DNA from: Fomitopsis serialis
Lineage: Eukaryota > Basidiomycota > Agaricomycetes > Polyporales > Fomitopsidaceae
Assembly: GCF_022376445.1 (NCBI RefSeq)
Contig: NW_025955088.1
Coordinates: forward strand, 57,173 to 121,172
Reading direction: 5' to 3'
DNA: 64,000 nucleotides
Each line of letters starts with the position of its first letter. Position 1 is the stretch's first letter. The notes under the pieces are model-generated. The model was given only the letters and a program-made list of their open reading frames with translations, was not told the DNA's origin and ran no database searches. The translations under genes and the position numbers were made by a program. Shown here piece after piece: positions 33,672 to 44,936 of the stretch.

Positions 33672-35697
33672 ATGGCCGATGCACTTGAGATCGCAAGTGC
33701 CGTCTTGGCTGTTTTCGTGTTGACCGTCTTCATCAATTGGAGGTTTCATCCGGTACGCATTGTCGGCGCGTATTTACATGAGAACGACAATATATGCTGG
33801 CCTGGGTATCATTCACAGTTATACTCCATCCCGGCAATTGGGCCGTCGCTTCCTTTCCTCTCATCATAGGTGCCTACAGTACTGTAATAATGCCCGCGAG
33901 GTCCTCCAAGAGGGTTACGCGAGGTCAGATGTTGTACGAGTGCGTAGATACTATGGCGTAGCTGACGTGTCTCTGCTCTCCTTAGCACAAGTCTTCAGGT
34001 CGCTATGCTTGACCAGTGGATTGTGATCGTCGCGGCGCGGACATGAACGAGGAGTTGCGCAAGATCCCGGACTCGCATGCGACTTTTGATAGGCGGTTGA
34101 AGATGTACGTCGACCGACCGCTCATCTGGTTCAACGGTGTGCCCACTCTATCTTCTGACAGATCGTTCAAATGCGATACACTCTGTCAGAGAGTGTCGTT
34201 AGCCACCCGATTCACCTCCCCGCCATCCGCGGCCCGTTGACAAGGAATCTAGGGATCCTGTTCGGCGACGTTGTTGATGAGGTCATGCGCGTTCGCGGAC
34301 ACCATCGGAACAGCTGCAGAGTGACGGCGAGTTGACCATTCCCGTGACCGCGTGTTGAACCTGCTACTTACAGGTCGTCCTGAGCAGAATGGGTCAGTGT
34401 GAACGTGCTGATGACCATGGCGGTGGTTATCTCGCGGGTGAGCAACCGTGTCTTTGTCGGTCTTCCTTTGTGTTAGTCCAATTTCGTGAATACGGGACAT
34501 GGCTTGCAGAGCTATCCGCAATACCAACAGGCCGGAACGAGATTATCTGCAGATCGTCCGCCATTCAATTTGACGTCGGGAAGGCGAGGTTCCTACTCAG
34601 CTTGTTTCCGAGTTCCTGAGGGAGTGGTTGGTCCGCTCGTCCCATGGGCGCGCAGGTCCACGCGGAACGCATCGGTTACTCAAGCCCATGATCGAGGAGT
34701 CAGAAGAAGCTAAAGGTGTTGGGCGATGACTGGACGGACAGCCTGTAAGCAGTCAGTGAGCAGAGATGGCATCGCTCACTGAGACCCTTTGGATGCAAGA
34801 ATGACTATCTGATGTGGATGATCGACGAGCCAACGGGAAGGTCAGCCTCCCAGGTGATACTGGAGGGTTCATGGTCTCCAACTTCGCTGCCATACACACG
34901 TCCAGCATGTGCGTATATTCCTACTGAGTGCGTGCCTGTGGTGGAGGCGTTTCGCTAACGACGTACGCAACAGAGTATGACACATGCGATCTACCACCTT
35001 GCAGGGGCTCCTGAATATGCGGCGGTATTGCGTGAGGAGGTAGAGAACGTGATCAAGGAGGATGGCTGGACCAAAGTCGCGTTTGGTAAGATGTGGAAGC
35101 TGGACAGCTTCATGCGGGAGTCACAGCGGATCAATGGCATTACTCACAGTGAGTGTCCAATACACGCCTGTGTTCCTCATATTGAGCCATCCCCATCTGT
35201 GTAGTATCCGTCATGCGAAAGATACTACAAGACACAACGCTCTCCGACGGGACGTTCCTTCCGGCGGGTACCGTCGTTGCGGGCGCGGCGAGTGCGACGC
35301 ACCGGGATGCGCGCAGCTATGAGAATCCAGACGTCTTCGATCCGTTCCGCTTCTCAGACATGCGCAATGAAGACGACGCAAGGATCAAGCACCAGTTTGT
35401 CAGCACCTCGCCAGAGTACGTGGCATTCGGTGGTGGAAAACATGCTTGGTACGTAACGGCTTTCGGACTCTCCGTTATAACCGGCGTGTTCGCTGACCGC
35501 GGGTTCTCTGCCGTACCAGCCCCGGCCGGTTCTTCGCCGTGAACGAGCTGAAAGTCATGATGGTGTACACCTTGCTCCACTACGACGTCAAATTTGAGGA
35601 TGGGCAGCCAAGACCGGATAACTCGTCGCGCTGGCATGGTGTAGTGCCCCCGCGCAAAGATGTACTGTTCCGTAAGCGGCAGGTTGTGGCTGCTTGA
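33672..35697 (+). pseudogene. Cytochrome P450, multi-frameshifted
   Basis: P450s are haem monooxygenases of the ER membrane. The start MADALEIASAVLAVFVLTVF is a membrane anchor, joined over a 66-bp intron (33753-33818) to LYSIPAIGPSLPFLS. Later pieces in changing frames include NNAREVLQEGYAR, MNEELRKIPDSHATFD, LTRNLGILFGDVVDEV, PLVPWARRSTRNA and EVENVIKEDGW. The ExxR helix KLDSFMRESQR follows, then SVMRKILQDTTLSDG. A final intron (35450-35520) joins FGGGKHA to CPGRFFAVNEL, restoring the haem cysteine. Frame changes near 33870, 34010, 34045 and at several points in 34250-34720 prevent a full product. The type resembles CYP512/CYP5144-like enzymes of polypores, but family assignment is uncertain. 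Confidence 0.8.
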
Positions 35698-36121
35698 CAG
35701 TCTATCGTTTCCGAATTGCGGAATCTTTCATGTCCTCTGGCCTGTCACAGATGTCGAGTGAGCTTGTGGACGTAGCTAGTCCTGAAATGCATACTATATA
35801 CCTGGTCTGTTCGGATTGGGGCGGCGAAAGGGTTGTCAAAGTACGCCACATGCAGTCGGCTGTAGGACAGAGATATATGCTATACATTACGTGCTGCTGG
35901 GCACGAGAAGAGGCAACTTGCGAAAGATGTACCGAAACAAATGTATATAAGTATGCTACAAAGCGGCATGGTCGACCGTGGATAGCGGGTATCGTTCCGG
36001 GAAACATGAAACGAGAGTGGTGCGCCAGTAGTCGCCATCCAGTGCGGCGTAGCGTAGATGAGCAAGTATTTTATAGAACAGGTCGAGTTTGATCTGTGCA
36101 TGCACTCCGTGAGCGTCCCTC
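35698..36121. other. Intergenic
   Basis: No gene recognised; short overlapping frames only. Confidence 0.4.
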
Positions 36122-37067
36122 TCACAACAGCTGAGCCATACTGACCATCGCCACAGAACGCTGAATCTCTGCCAAGATCTCCGCGTGAAGTTCCCGCACG
36201 TCTCTGACGATAGACATGCGGCACGACACACTTGGTTATCTCCGCGAGCCGGCCATCAACAGCATCGACGAGAGCAGACCTCGCCCTGTCGGGCCGGGCC
36301 CAGGCATACTGCCAGCAGGTCGCGCAGCACGACGCGAAGGTGCTCGACATCCAGTATGACGCGCCTTCACGCGGCGGCCTGTCGTCGTTGATGGGACGAG
36401 GATCGCAGATCCCCAGAGAAAGTGCCGGAATCCGCTCCAGCTCTTCCACACCCGGTCATCCTGTACGAGCGTTGCACGCGGCCTTGCACTTCTCGCGATA
36501 CTGCATGAGCGCAAAGAGGATGGTGGCGGGAGACTGTCCAGTCTATGGCGCAGCGACTGCCAGGAATATCCGGTCGTGGCGTAGGCTGAGCTTGGCTGCC
36601 TCGAGAGCGAGGCTGGGCATCCGCATCTGGCACGCAGCGGCGTAGACCGCCAGTGGGTCTTTGGCTGCAACCTTGGGGTCCATGGCACCCGCTGCGCAAA
36701 GGTCATGGCTACTTCCATCTCGTACTTGAGCGATGCGGCATTACTTCGCAGGCGGTCGTGGGGACATCTAGCACGGGGTCTTGTATTGGGTATATAATCC
36801 GGAGTAGTGGGTCAATGATCGAGAGTGTTCGGTGACTCGCACGACAGGTATCCCGTACGCATCGTCTTCGGACGGTGCGGCGGCGTATCCGAGTCTGAAC
36901 ATCTCTTCGAATATCTCGGACGCCATGCGCATGGTGAGCTTGTGCACGCGGAACTCGACATTGTCGGCGGTGCGTAGAATGAGATCGGCGTCTGCTCTGT
37001 CGAAGGGTGGGAATGCAGGAGTTACGAGGTGGCTGATGGTGGTCCGTCCTGCGGTGCATATCCACAT
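36122..37067 (-). pseudogene. BTB/POZ-domain protein, frameshifted
   Basis: The N-terminal part reads PPFDRADADLILRTADNVEF then RVHKLTMRMASEIFEEMFRL, a clear BTB/POZ start, continuing with DPLLRIIYPIQDPVLDVPTT in another frame. Further on come ALKYEMEVAMTFAQR-type helices in shifted frames, DPKVAAKDPLAVYAAACQ and LRHDRIFLAVAAP. The end is VRELHAEILAEIQRSV, stopping at 36122. BTB proteins in polypores form large families, often as Cullin3 adaptors or of unknown role. At least three frame changes are needed to read it through, so it is either decayed or affected by sequence errors. Confidence 0.7.
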
Positions 37068-37662
37068 GGATGGGACATTTCGAGGATTTCCGGCGGTATC
37101 CCGTCGTTACGCTGGCCGCAGAATTTTTCCAAGGTCGTGATGCCTTGGATCGTGGCTCGGAGTTCGGATCCAGTCGCGGTTAGTCCATGCAGCGACTCGC
37201 GCCTGTAAGTGATCGTCAGTGTTTCACTCCATTTTACAGTACAATGTATACTTTGAGATTTTGTTCGCAACCCTTCACATCGAGTGTCGACTTCACACAG
37301 CAGTTGCAGGACAGACTGGACAATGTTACGGTGATGGCTTCTTAAACGAAACCACGTGATCGTCGTCCAAATCGGGTCGCGACTCGATGTCAGTTCTTTT
37401 TGAGTGACTCATGAGTCAACGTCAACACTGACTATTTCGCCGAGTCCACGCACATCTCTTGCTACATTCAGCGTTCTATAAGCATTGAGCTACATATTCA
37501 GGACAGACAGGACTTGATGCAGTCGGCAGTCCCGGTCATGTTCTAATGATTCCAATCACGCATTCACGGCAAGGACGGTCTGTTATTACGTAGTAAAAAC
37601 TCAACTGTCTGTCGTTAATAGTCACTTCAAGCTCATCATCGCTCTTCTTGGCCCGAACGACC
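37068..37662. other. Intergenic
   Basis: Divergent promoter space between the BTB gene (leftwards) and the GNAT gene (rightwards). No clear TATA box. Confidence 0.4.
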
Positions 37663-38626
37663 ATGTCTGCTGCTTCCGAGACGTCTCATGTCTCAGCGTG
37701 CGAGGAGACACTTAGCTTTGTCGTCACAACGGGCGACAGAGTCAGCCAAGCGCAGTTTGATGAGTGTGCTTCCTTCTTCAGCGACAACTACGGCATATGG
37801 GGCCCCCTCGTGTCTTTTTCGAAACCTGGTGAGTATTCAGCGGTATCTCAGAATAATGCTGACAGGAATGTAACAGGGAACCGTGTAAAAATGAACGTGG
37901 CGAAATTCAAGGGCCAGCTCATACTACTGTACCAGACGATCCGGCTACCACGGTTCTCGCGACGTGCCGCGCTGGCGATAGTTTGCTCGGACATGCATTT
38001 GCGACAACATGGATCTACGAATCCTGTGAGTGAATCAAGGACGACCTGCCGTAAATAATTAATCGCTCGCGCTGATGACTGTCCAGCGCACAAGCTCGAC
38101 CATGATGATTCGCGGGGAACGGCGAAGGCAGGCTGGATCACACAGCTTGTCGTCGATAAGTCATGTCGCAGACGTGGGATGCGACCGAACTCTTGCAAAG
38201 CTTGCTGGTGTCGGAGCCATTCCAGAACGTCTCCGTTCTCGGCGTTGCCTCGTCCCATCCAGCTACCTGCGCTGCGCTGGCCAAGATTGCGCGTACGTCC
38301 TCGTCTGGCCGTCGTTATGCATACTCGCTTAGATCGCATATTTCAGATGTCCCAATCGGCGCGCTCGACCTTGACTTCACTCGCACGCACGCCCGGGATA
38401 TACTCGCCAGAACGCCCATCTACTATCTCAAAGGCGCAGCACTCCACGGTTCGTTGTTCGGGGCGACCATCCTCCTGGCGCCGTGTGCAGCATCTTCACT
38501 CAATTCCACGTCGACCACGAGGAGCCTCTCGGCGTGCTCCGGACATTCCAAAACGCTAATAGGTGGTTTCTCGGGGAGTTGCACGAGGGATACGAGTTCT
38601 TAGTTGTCGTGCCGGTGCGTAAGTAA
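37663..38626 (+). pseudogene. GNAT-type N-acetyltransferase, frameshifted
   Basis: Starts MSAASETSHVSACEETLSF and, after a 48-bp intron (37829-37876), continues with GNRVKMNVAKFKGQL. A shifted frame then gives PDDPATTVLATCRAGDSLLG and HAFATTWIYES. After a second intron it reads GWITQLVVDKSCRRRG, then in a third frame ATELLQSLLVSEPFQNV, the acetyl-CoA-binding region of the GNAT fold (R-x-x-G-x-A). After a third intron it ends DVPIGALDLDFTRTHARD to FHVDHEEPLGVLRTFQN and EFLVVVPVRK. At least two one-base indels (near 37930 and 38177) break the frame. GNATs transfer acetyl groups to amines; the substrate here is unknown. Confidence 0.65.
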
Positions 38627-39557
38627 TTCAGGTTGACATAGGATGTTATGCATGTGGAGGAGCGCCTGGTGAATGCAGCCGTCGCGTTGTTCTTCTCATC
38701 AATTGCGACTCAGATGACAGCGACGACACGCTGGCCAAGGGAACCCGCGTTCGCCCGTGCCTGGTCTTCAGGTCACCTCCTACTCACAAGAGACTTCACC
38801 TCACCATTGACACGCTCACATTGATGACAAAGTCAATATGGCTTGCAACTGTCGAAGTACGTGCAAGTGAGCGAACCTACTCCTCGGGTGTAGTGAGAAC
38901 CTCGCTTATGAAATAATGACAACGTCATCATCGCCGCGGCCGTATAGCCCCTGCTCTTCTGTCGCGAGATGCGCTTGTGCTTAAAGCACCTGCAAGTGCA
39001 CGAACTGCTCGAAAGCGGTGCAATAAAGAAGGTACAACATGTATACCTCAACCCTTCGCGTCGACGTACTGAATAGCTGTTCCAGCACGTATGGATAACA
39101 GACAGACTGGTCAACTCGTGTCGTTCAATACATATCTGCTTTGTGGCATTCTTGGAGACCGATTCAAAGCAACGACGTGGAGACTCAGACTGACACTGAC
39201 AGGGTATTTCACGGATGGGCGCTTAAACAATACTTCGGACCTCGGCGCGTCGTGCAGTTGCAACGGCATTTTCCGGAATTGCCAGTGTGGCTGCCTGTGG
39301 CTGTACTGTCAGTCTATCACCGCCGGTGGACTGTGACTTGCGCACAACCTGAACCTTCCCGTGAGTCCAATCTTCGAGTCCGAGCCTCAGCAATAGGCTC
39401 AGGGCGACTGAACGCTATCTGCAGACTGACTGTTGGATGTCGCCGCTGCGTATTCATTTTCAGGCATTCGTTCGACTCTGGCTGTAATTGGTGAGCGCTC
39501 GTGGTTTCCATATCATCCTACATATGTCTCTCATCACGATGAAGAGTGCACATCAAA
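38627..39557. other. Intergenic
   Basis: Short frames only. One plus-strand frame (39091-39336) has several cysteines near its end but no signal peptide and no family match. Nothing called. Confidence 0.4.
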
Positions 39558-41278
39558 ATGCATAGGACTCTGGCCGTTCCCGAATTAGTCGACCTGATTG
39601 TGCACGAACTTGAAGCTGCCACTCGTGGAAACTTGCGGCTCGGGACACCCCATCTACCCACATTTCTCGCACTCGCCCTCACATCGCGCACATTCCTTGA
39701 ACCCGCCTTAGACGTCATATGGCGTGTTCAAACCGGCTTAGGCCCTCTTGTCCGGTGTCTACCGGAAGATCTATGGACGGTATCAGAACTGGAGAATGAA
39801 TCTCCAGCCCGAGGAATCCTGGTGAGTGAATTGCCTGACTTTTCGCAGAGACAAGTTTGAAACCATATTCTCCCTCCTCCTTCCCCCGCATGGAATATCC
39901 TAGGTGCTCAAGGAACCAAAAGACGCACAGTTCCACAGGACTGGCATCGTTTCGATTATCATGCCCGACGTATTCGCAGTATTACCACAACACAAGCGCC
40001 GGCAAGCCGACCGCCATGCATCCGGCTCATATCATCTCACGGACCCTCTGTGCATGGCTCCTTTCGTCAAGACCTTCTTTGTTACTCCCAAATCTGTCCT
40101 ACTTCCGGTGGGACGCGGAGGACCCCGCGCTGGCCAAAGATGATGGTCCTTTGCATCTGCTCTTTGGTCCCCGACTTTCCACACTGTACATTGGAAATTG
40201 GTCATGCGATTTTCCCGTCAGTGCCGCCATCCTCGCCTTACGCCACCTTCCACGATGCTCTCCCGCTCTCGAAGAGCTGGATATTGGGCTGTTGATGGAT
40301 GGACCCTCGTCGTTGCGAGCCATGACCGATGTTCTTGCAACTCTGAAGGACCTGAAGCTGAAGGTTCTCTCATCGCGTCTGCGCCCCAGGCCGATTCATC
40401 ATCGTTTGGTCCTACATATATCATCGAACAACTTCGCGGCCTTGACAGAGCTTCAGCATCTCACGGATCTGACGCTCGGCTGGGACGTTTCGTTCCGGAC
40501 AAAACGTGATATCGCGGCTCCCAACCTCACCTTCAATGTACTGAAGAGTTTGGTTCTGGAGTTTCTATCCATGAACGACTGTGTGGATTTCTTCTTCGCA
40601 TGTCAGACTCCACGCCTGGAGCACATCACTGTGTCGCCGATTGACGTAATCTCAGGCGGGCTGAACACCGTCGATCGCATGCTGCGCCTGATTCACGAGC
40701 GGTGTCCGCATACCACGATGGAGACGATCACATTTGACAGTGTTTCCGATTCCATACACAGCTCGAACAACGATCCGCTGGGTTGTGAGGACATCACCAT
40801 GGCGACTCTACGACATCTTTGCGATTTCCATAATCTCAGGGACTTCGGCTTCTTCGTGGACATGCACATTGTACTCGACGACGACGCCGTGAAGGAAATG
40901 GCCATGTCGTGGCCTCGCATGAAGAGCCTACGTTTGTACAGCGCTGTCAGCTGTACCGAAGGGACGCAGACTGCGACGACTCTAGAAGGGCTGGCATATC
41001 TCGCTAGGTATTGCCCCTCATTGGAGGACTTCACGATCTGCGTGGACACGTCCGCAATCATTACCTCAGCCAACGTGAGGCTCACTGGTGACTACTGCAA
41101 CCAAACCCTCACGGGCATGAGCTTTGACCGCTCTCCTGCTGTGGGGAATCCTGCGGATGTGGCAGATTTTCTATCCGCGACGTTTCCGAACTTATATTCA
41201 ATTGAGGAGTCCGACATGGTTCGCGATGCCAGTGGGAAAGCCTTTTGGCAGTCTGTAAGGGACATACTCCGTCGGTGA
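39558..41278 (+). pseudogene. F-box-like/LRR-like protein 2, frameshifted
   Basis: Exon 1 (39558-39821) encodes MHRTLAVPELVDLIVHEL and LALALTSRTFLEPALDVIW, the family F-box-like domain, ending at a GTGAGT donor. Exon 2 begins at 39904 with VLKEP. One base is missing relative to F-box gene 1 (38 instead of 39 bases between L of LKEP and W of QDW), inside a run of A. PQDWHRFDYHARRIRS is therefore in another frame, and a further shift is needed before ISRTLCAWLLSSRPSLLL. From about 40030 the frame is open to 41278 and shows LDDDAVKEMAMSWPRMKSL and LARYCPSLEDFTI. The first ATG of the frame (39546) is less likely than 39558, where MHR is shared. An F-box adaptor role is inferred. Confidence 0.7.
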
Positions 41279-41905
41279 GTTACTGTTGTTTGTCGCGGTC
41301 TGAGATCACTGCTGACGAGTGGAGCCCTCTGCTATCTCAGGCGGTTAGTTCAAAAGCGGGCTGATACTGCAACAAACGGAGTTGCCGGGCTCGTTTGAGC
41401 ACCGCCGTCCGCGTCTGTAGCAAGAGGAGATGCACTAGCATGCTGTATGCACGTTGTTCGAAATTATGGTCTACTACTTGTCAATTCCGTACTGTGAAAA
41501 GTGGTTCTTTCCGCTTTCCAAATTCCACACAAGACAGCAGGCCTTCCTGGCCGGGTTGATTCGAATAGCAGGCCCCAGGCTCTCTCAATCGGCTACTTAC
41601 AACGCAGACAAGGATATGAAATGCTCAAGATTTTAGCTTCGCAGGCATGTAAAAGGCTCTGGCACTTCGAACTGAGAGATATCTGGCGCGGTCAGTGATT
41701 CCGTCAGACTCTTCAGTGCCGAGTAAGCACGCCACATCGTTAGGTGCCACCTTCGAAGAACGCGCCTGCCACATAGTCTACCTGCACCTCATCAACACGG
41801 TGGTCCTTGCAGGCATCTAATGGGGGCATTCATTCCGTCTAGGCAAATGACTGGGGTGCTTGAACATGATCATACGACGTGTCTGAGTAGTCGCCCAGCG
41901 AGCGT
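41279..41905. other. Intergenic
   Basis: Nothing recognised between F-box gene 2 and the TATA box of the secreted protein gene. Confidence 0.4.
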
Positions 41906-41912
41906 TATAAAA
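41906..41912 (+). promoter_or_regulatory. TATA box of the secreted cysteine-rich protein gene
   Basis: TATAAAA, 166 bp before the ATG at 42078, followed by a CA-rich leader. Confidence 0.55.
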
Positions 41913-42077
41913 CAGCTGCTCACGACAGCCGTCTCATCGTCAATACCACCCCCGGTCGGCAAATACGCAAGCACAACCACGGTCAGTCACACAGAACAGG
42001 CATCTCATGGCTACCCGTTGTTTTGCGCTGACCGACATCCTGTAGAACGTCAAGTTAAGCGTGCACATACAAACATC

Positions 42078-42396
42078 ATGCGCTTCACCAGCAACTTCGT
42101 CACCATCACTTTCCTGTTGTTCGCAATGAGCACAGGGCGCGCCGCAGCTCAGTCATGCGACTACCTTGCTACTTGTCCCACGGCCGGCGAGACGTGCTGC
42201 GACATCCTGGGCATACTAACCCTGACGTGCCAGACTGTCACGGCCGACACTGAATTTGGTACCGCCACCGTTGGGGTAAGTGTCGTGAATGTGCACGGTC
42301 GACCGCTGCAGCGTCTGGACATTGACATATGATTCTGATATCGGTGTTGTGTAGGTCTGTGCTCCTGATCTCAGCAGTCTCAGCAGTCTTTTCTGA
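42078..42396 (+). CDS. Small secreted cysteine-rich protein (79 aa)
   Basis: Exon 1 (42078-42275) starts MRFTSNFVTITFLLFAMSTG, a signal peptide with likely cleavage after the alanines of GRAAAQ. The mature part reads SCDYLATCPTAGETCCDILG and later LTLTCQT. A 79-bp intron (42276-42354, GTAAGT to TGTAG) joins to exon 2, which adds VCAPDLSSLSSLF and a stop. Six cysteines including a CC pair are present, with a hydrophobic ILGILTL stretch. This recalls hydrophobin-like small secreted proteins but has two cysteines fewer than true hydrophobins. A role at the cell surface or as an effector-like protein is a guess. Confidence 0.7.
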
Positions 42397-42555
42397 GAGA
42401 CACGGTCACCGGGAGGCAGCTACCTGGTGAGTGCATCTTTGCTATCCGGGATGGCTGTACTCACGCGGAAATCTACGTTGGTCCAGAAAATCGAACAGCG
42501 TCGATTTATATAGAATTTCAGTCGGTAGCATGACTAGGCTGCCATAAGTTTGCGT

Positions 42556-44881
42556 CTACTCCTCGACCCCCACTTCATTGTAAAGTCTGGATCCAGTGGT
42601 TACGGGCTGGATGATGCCATTGTCTTGTAAAGTAGCGAAGAGATCGAATAACACCAGATCCTGCAGTGCGTCGAGTATGAGGATGACATTGAAGCGAATG
42701 ACACGTCTCGGAAGCAAACTCACACAGCCTTTCGCGGCGATGAAACTCAACGTCACCGGGAGATACTCTTCAATTCCCGTAATCGTTGAGTTGTACGCAA
42801 CTTCTCCGACTGCAGGGAGGAACGGTGTGACGGTTAGCCACAACCACAATTCATACATCCACCACGTACCCGGTACCACCATATCCGGTGTTTCGGCCAG
42901 GACAGCTACACGTCCGGCGGAAAAGCCGAAAGGCGTACTCGGTGGGCTAAGGATGGAAGCCGCAGTCAAGGGCGTGCAGTCCGATGAAGAATATACGACT
43001 CACCCTGAGTAGGCATTCCGGTACGTTGTGTATCCGGAGCTTTGAGGGTAAAGCAGGATGCTCTCCGAGCACGATATCGGGTCTCCGCCGACTACCACCT
43101 CACTCGCAAACCAATCCATGAACGTCGTCTTGTTTGCGATCCCTTCAGTGTATGCCTCTGCGGGTAGTGACCAACCATAACCCCATCGGGTAAGCGGTGC
43201 GGGGTCAATGAATGGTTTGCGACCACCATGAGCCGCGGCGTAGTCGGTCATGAAAGGCTCAGCGACGAGCTGGATCTGGTCCATTGTAATCAATGTCGGA
43301 TAGGTACTGCTCAACATGTGCGACAGCGAACCGTGCGCTGTGGATAATGGGTTCTCGGCCCACATGCTGGCGAGATTCATCTCTGTACGTGTGATGCCTA
43401 GGAACGTTTCCAGCTTTGATATGAATGCATTGAAGACCGCACCGGCCGTACCCGCAAGCGGCGGATTGGTCAAGTAGCTGCTCCCGAAGAAGTCGACTGG
43501 GAAGAGTAGCGTCTTTGGGAAGCCAGGATACTGACGGCGTGAGGTGTCAAGCGCAACGTGCTGAACGACATCTATAACGGACATACCGACGTGAGATTCT
43601 GGTACCACCAGTGTCCGACTGTGGCCCACATGTTCGCGTCTCTTGCAAAGATGCCAGCTGTATCCAGGGGCGGTGACAAGGGCATGACGTCGTCGAGAGA
43701 CACGGCACCATGCGAAGGTCTGTTACCGAAGACGCCGTTGACACCAGCAGGACCCCGCATGGATCCTCCCGTGTCGCTCCCGATCGCATAGTCAAGCCAA
43801 GGGTAGGCCGCCTCAGCAGTGCCTGATCCCGTGGATGAGCTGCTACCGTCCTGGTAGCCATCTCCACGAGGGTTGTACGGGGCATGGAGATCGACCCAGT
43901 CATCTGTCGCGACTTCTCCGTTAGCAAACTGCGAGCTCTTCGTCTTTCCCACTAGCACGAGGCCGCCATCCAGGAGGCGCTGGACGGCAGGAGCAGTCTG
44001 GTTTCTCGGAGGGTACAGTTCCCAGTATGCACGATTGCCGCAGCCGGTGCGGAGACCCTCGACGTCATAGATGTCCTTTACGGCGAACCGGAGTCCAGCG
44101 AGAGGCTTCTCTGCAGTGGGCGTGAAGTACAGGCGCGAAGGTACGCCAATCGTCTCAGTCGCGGCTCCAGGAATCTTCGCGGATAACATGTTGTAACCGC
44201 TGGATGGATTGGGGATTGTGCCATACAGGAAGGACTGCTGCTCGTCGTTGTACAACCGATACACTGCAGCGAAGGTTCATCAGCGTTATTGAGGGAGCCG
44301 ACTAACGGCACATACCTTCGAACACGTTTCCGCTAGAAAAGTCAAGAAGATAGGGCCCGGCAGGTATGTCTCTACTCAGTGCCGTACCAACTGACTGGTT
44401 TGCAGAGTGCAGAAGGAAGCGCATTGCATATCGACTTTTCATGTCTTCCGTTACGAGAGACGTGGGTGACCCATGCGAGCCGTTGTAGGCAATGTATAGT
44501 CCTATGACAAGTCTCAATGGCAATTGGCCTAAAGCAGAGACAGACACTCTTACCGTTCAAGAAACCTTCACTCCAAACGTCATCTTTGATCCTCCACGTT
44601 TGAAGCGTCGACTCGAGGTGACTGTTTGCGAATTCGTGCTCTGCGGATGGCATCACCGAGAACGGGACCAACCCCTTTGGAGCATTGTCCGTTCCAAATT
44701 GACTGGCGATCTCATGGAGAGCGTCGAAACCGAGCTGTGATACCGGCGCCGGGGGAGCAAAGTACGGGATGCCAGCAAGAGTGAAGGTTTCCCCGGTCAG
44801 TTGGAAGAGCGCCTGTTGGGCCACCGCGATCGGCGCCAGAAGCGTGCACGCCAGCACTGGCAGCAGCGACCGACGAGACAT
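42556..44881 (-). CDS. Secreted amidase (amidase signature family)
   Basis: Amidase-signature enzymes hydrolyse amides with a Lys-cisSer-Ser triad. [21 protein letters not shown] is a signal peptide, and [15 protein letters not shown] follows. After two introns come GIPSRLYF-type sequence and the catalytic lysine in [20 protein letters not shown]. The cis-serine lies in the serine-rich [10 protein letters not shown] and the nucleophile serine in [13 protein letters not shown]. Later exons carry [40 protein letters not shown] and [16 protein letters not shown]. After another intron [20 protein letters not shown] leads to the end at 42556. Length is about 600 aa once introns are removed. All catalytic residues are present and no frameshift was noticed. 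A TATAAAG lies 49 bp upstream of the start. Substrate unknown. Confidence 0.85.
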
Positions 44882-44929
44882 GGCTTCGGATACCGAGTCT
44901 CCGTCGACCTCGCAAGGGACTGCCAGTGC

Positions 44930-44936
44930 CTTTATA
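44930..44936 (-). promoter_or_regulatory. TATA box of the amidase gene
   Basis: TATAAAG on the minus strand, about 50 bp before the ATG at 44881. Confidence 0.6.

Noticed and set aside
42078..42396. True hydrophobin
   Set aside because: Only six cysteines with one CC pair; hydrophobins need eight with two CC pairs in fixed order, so only a hydrophobin-like small secreted protein is claimed.
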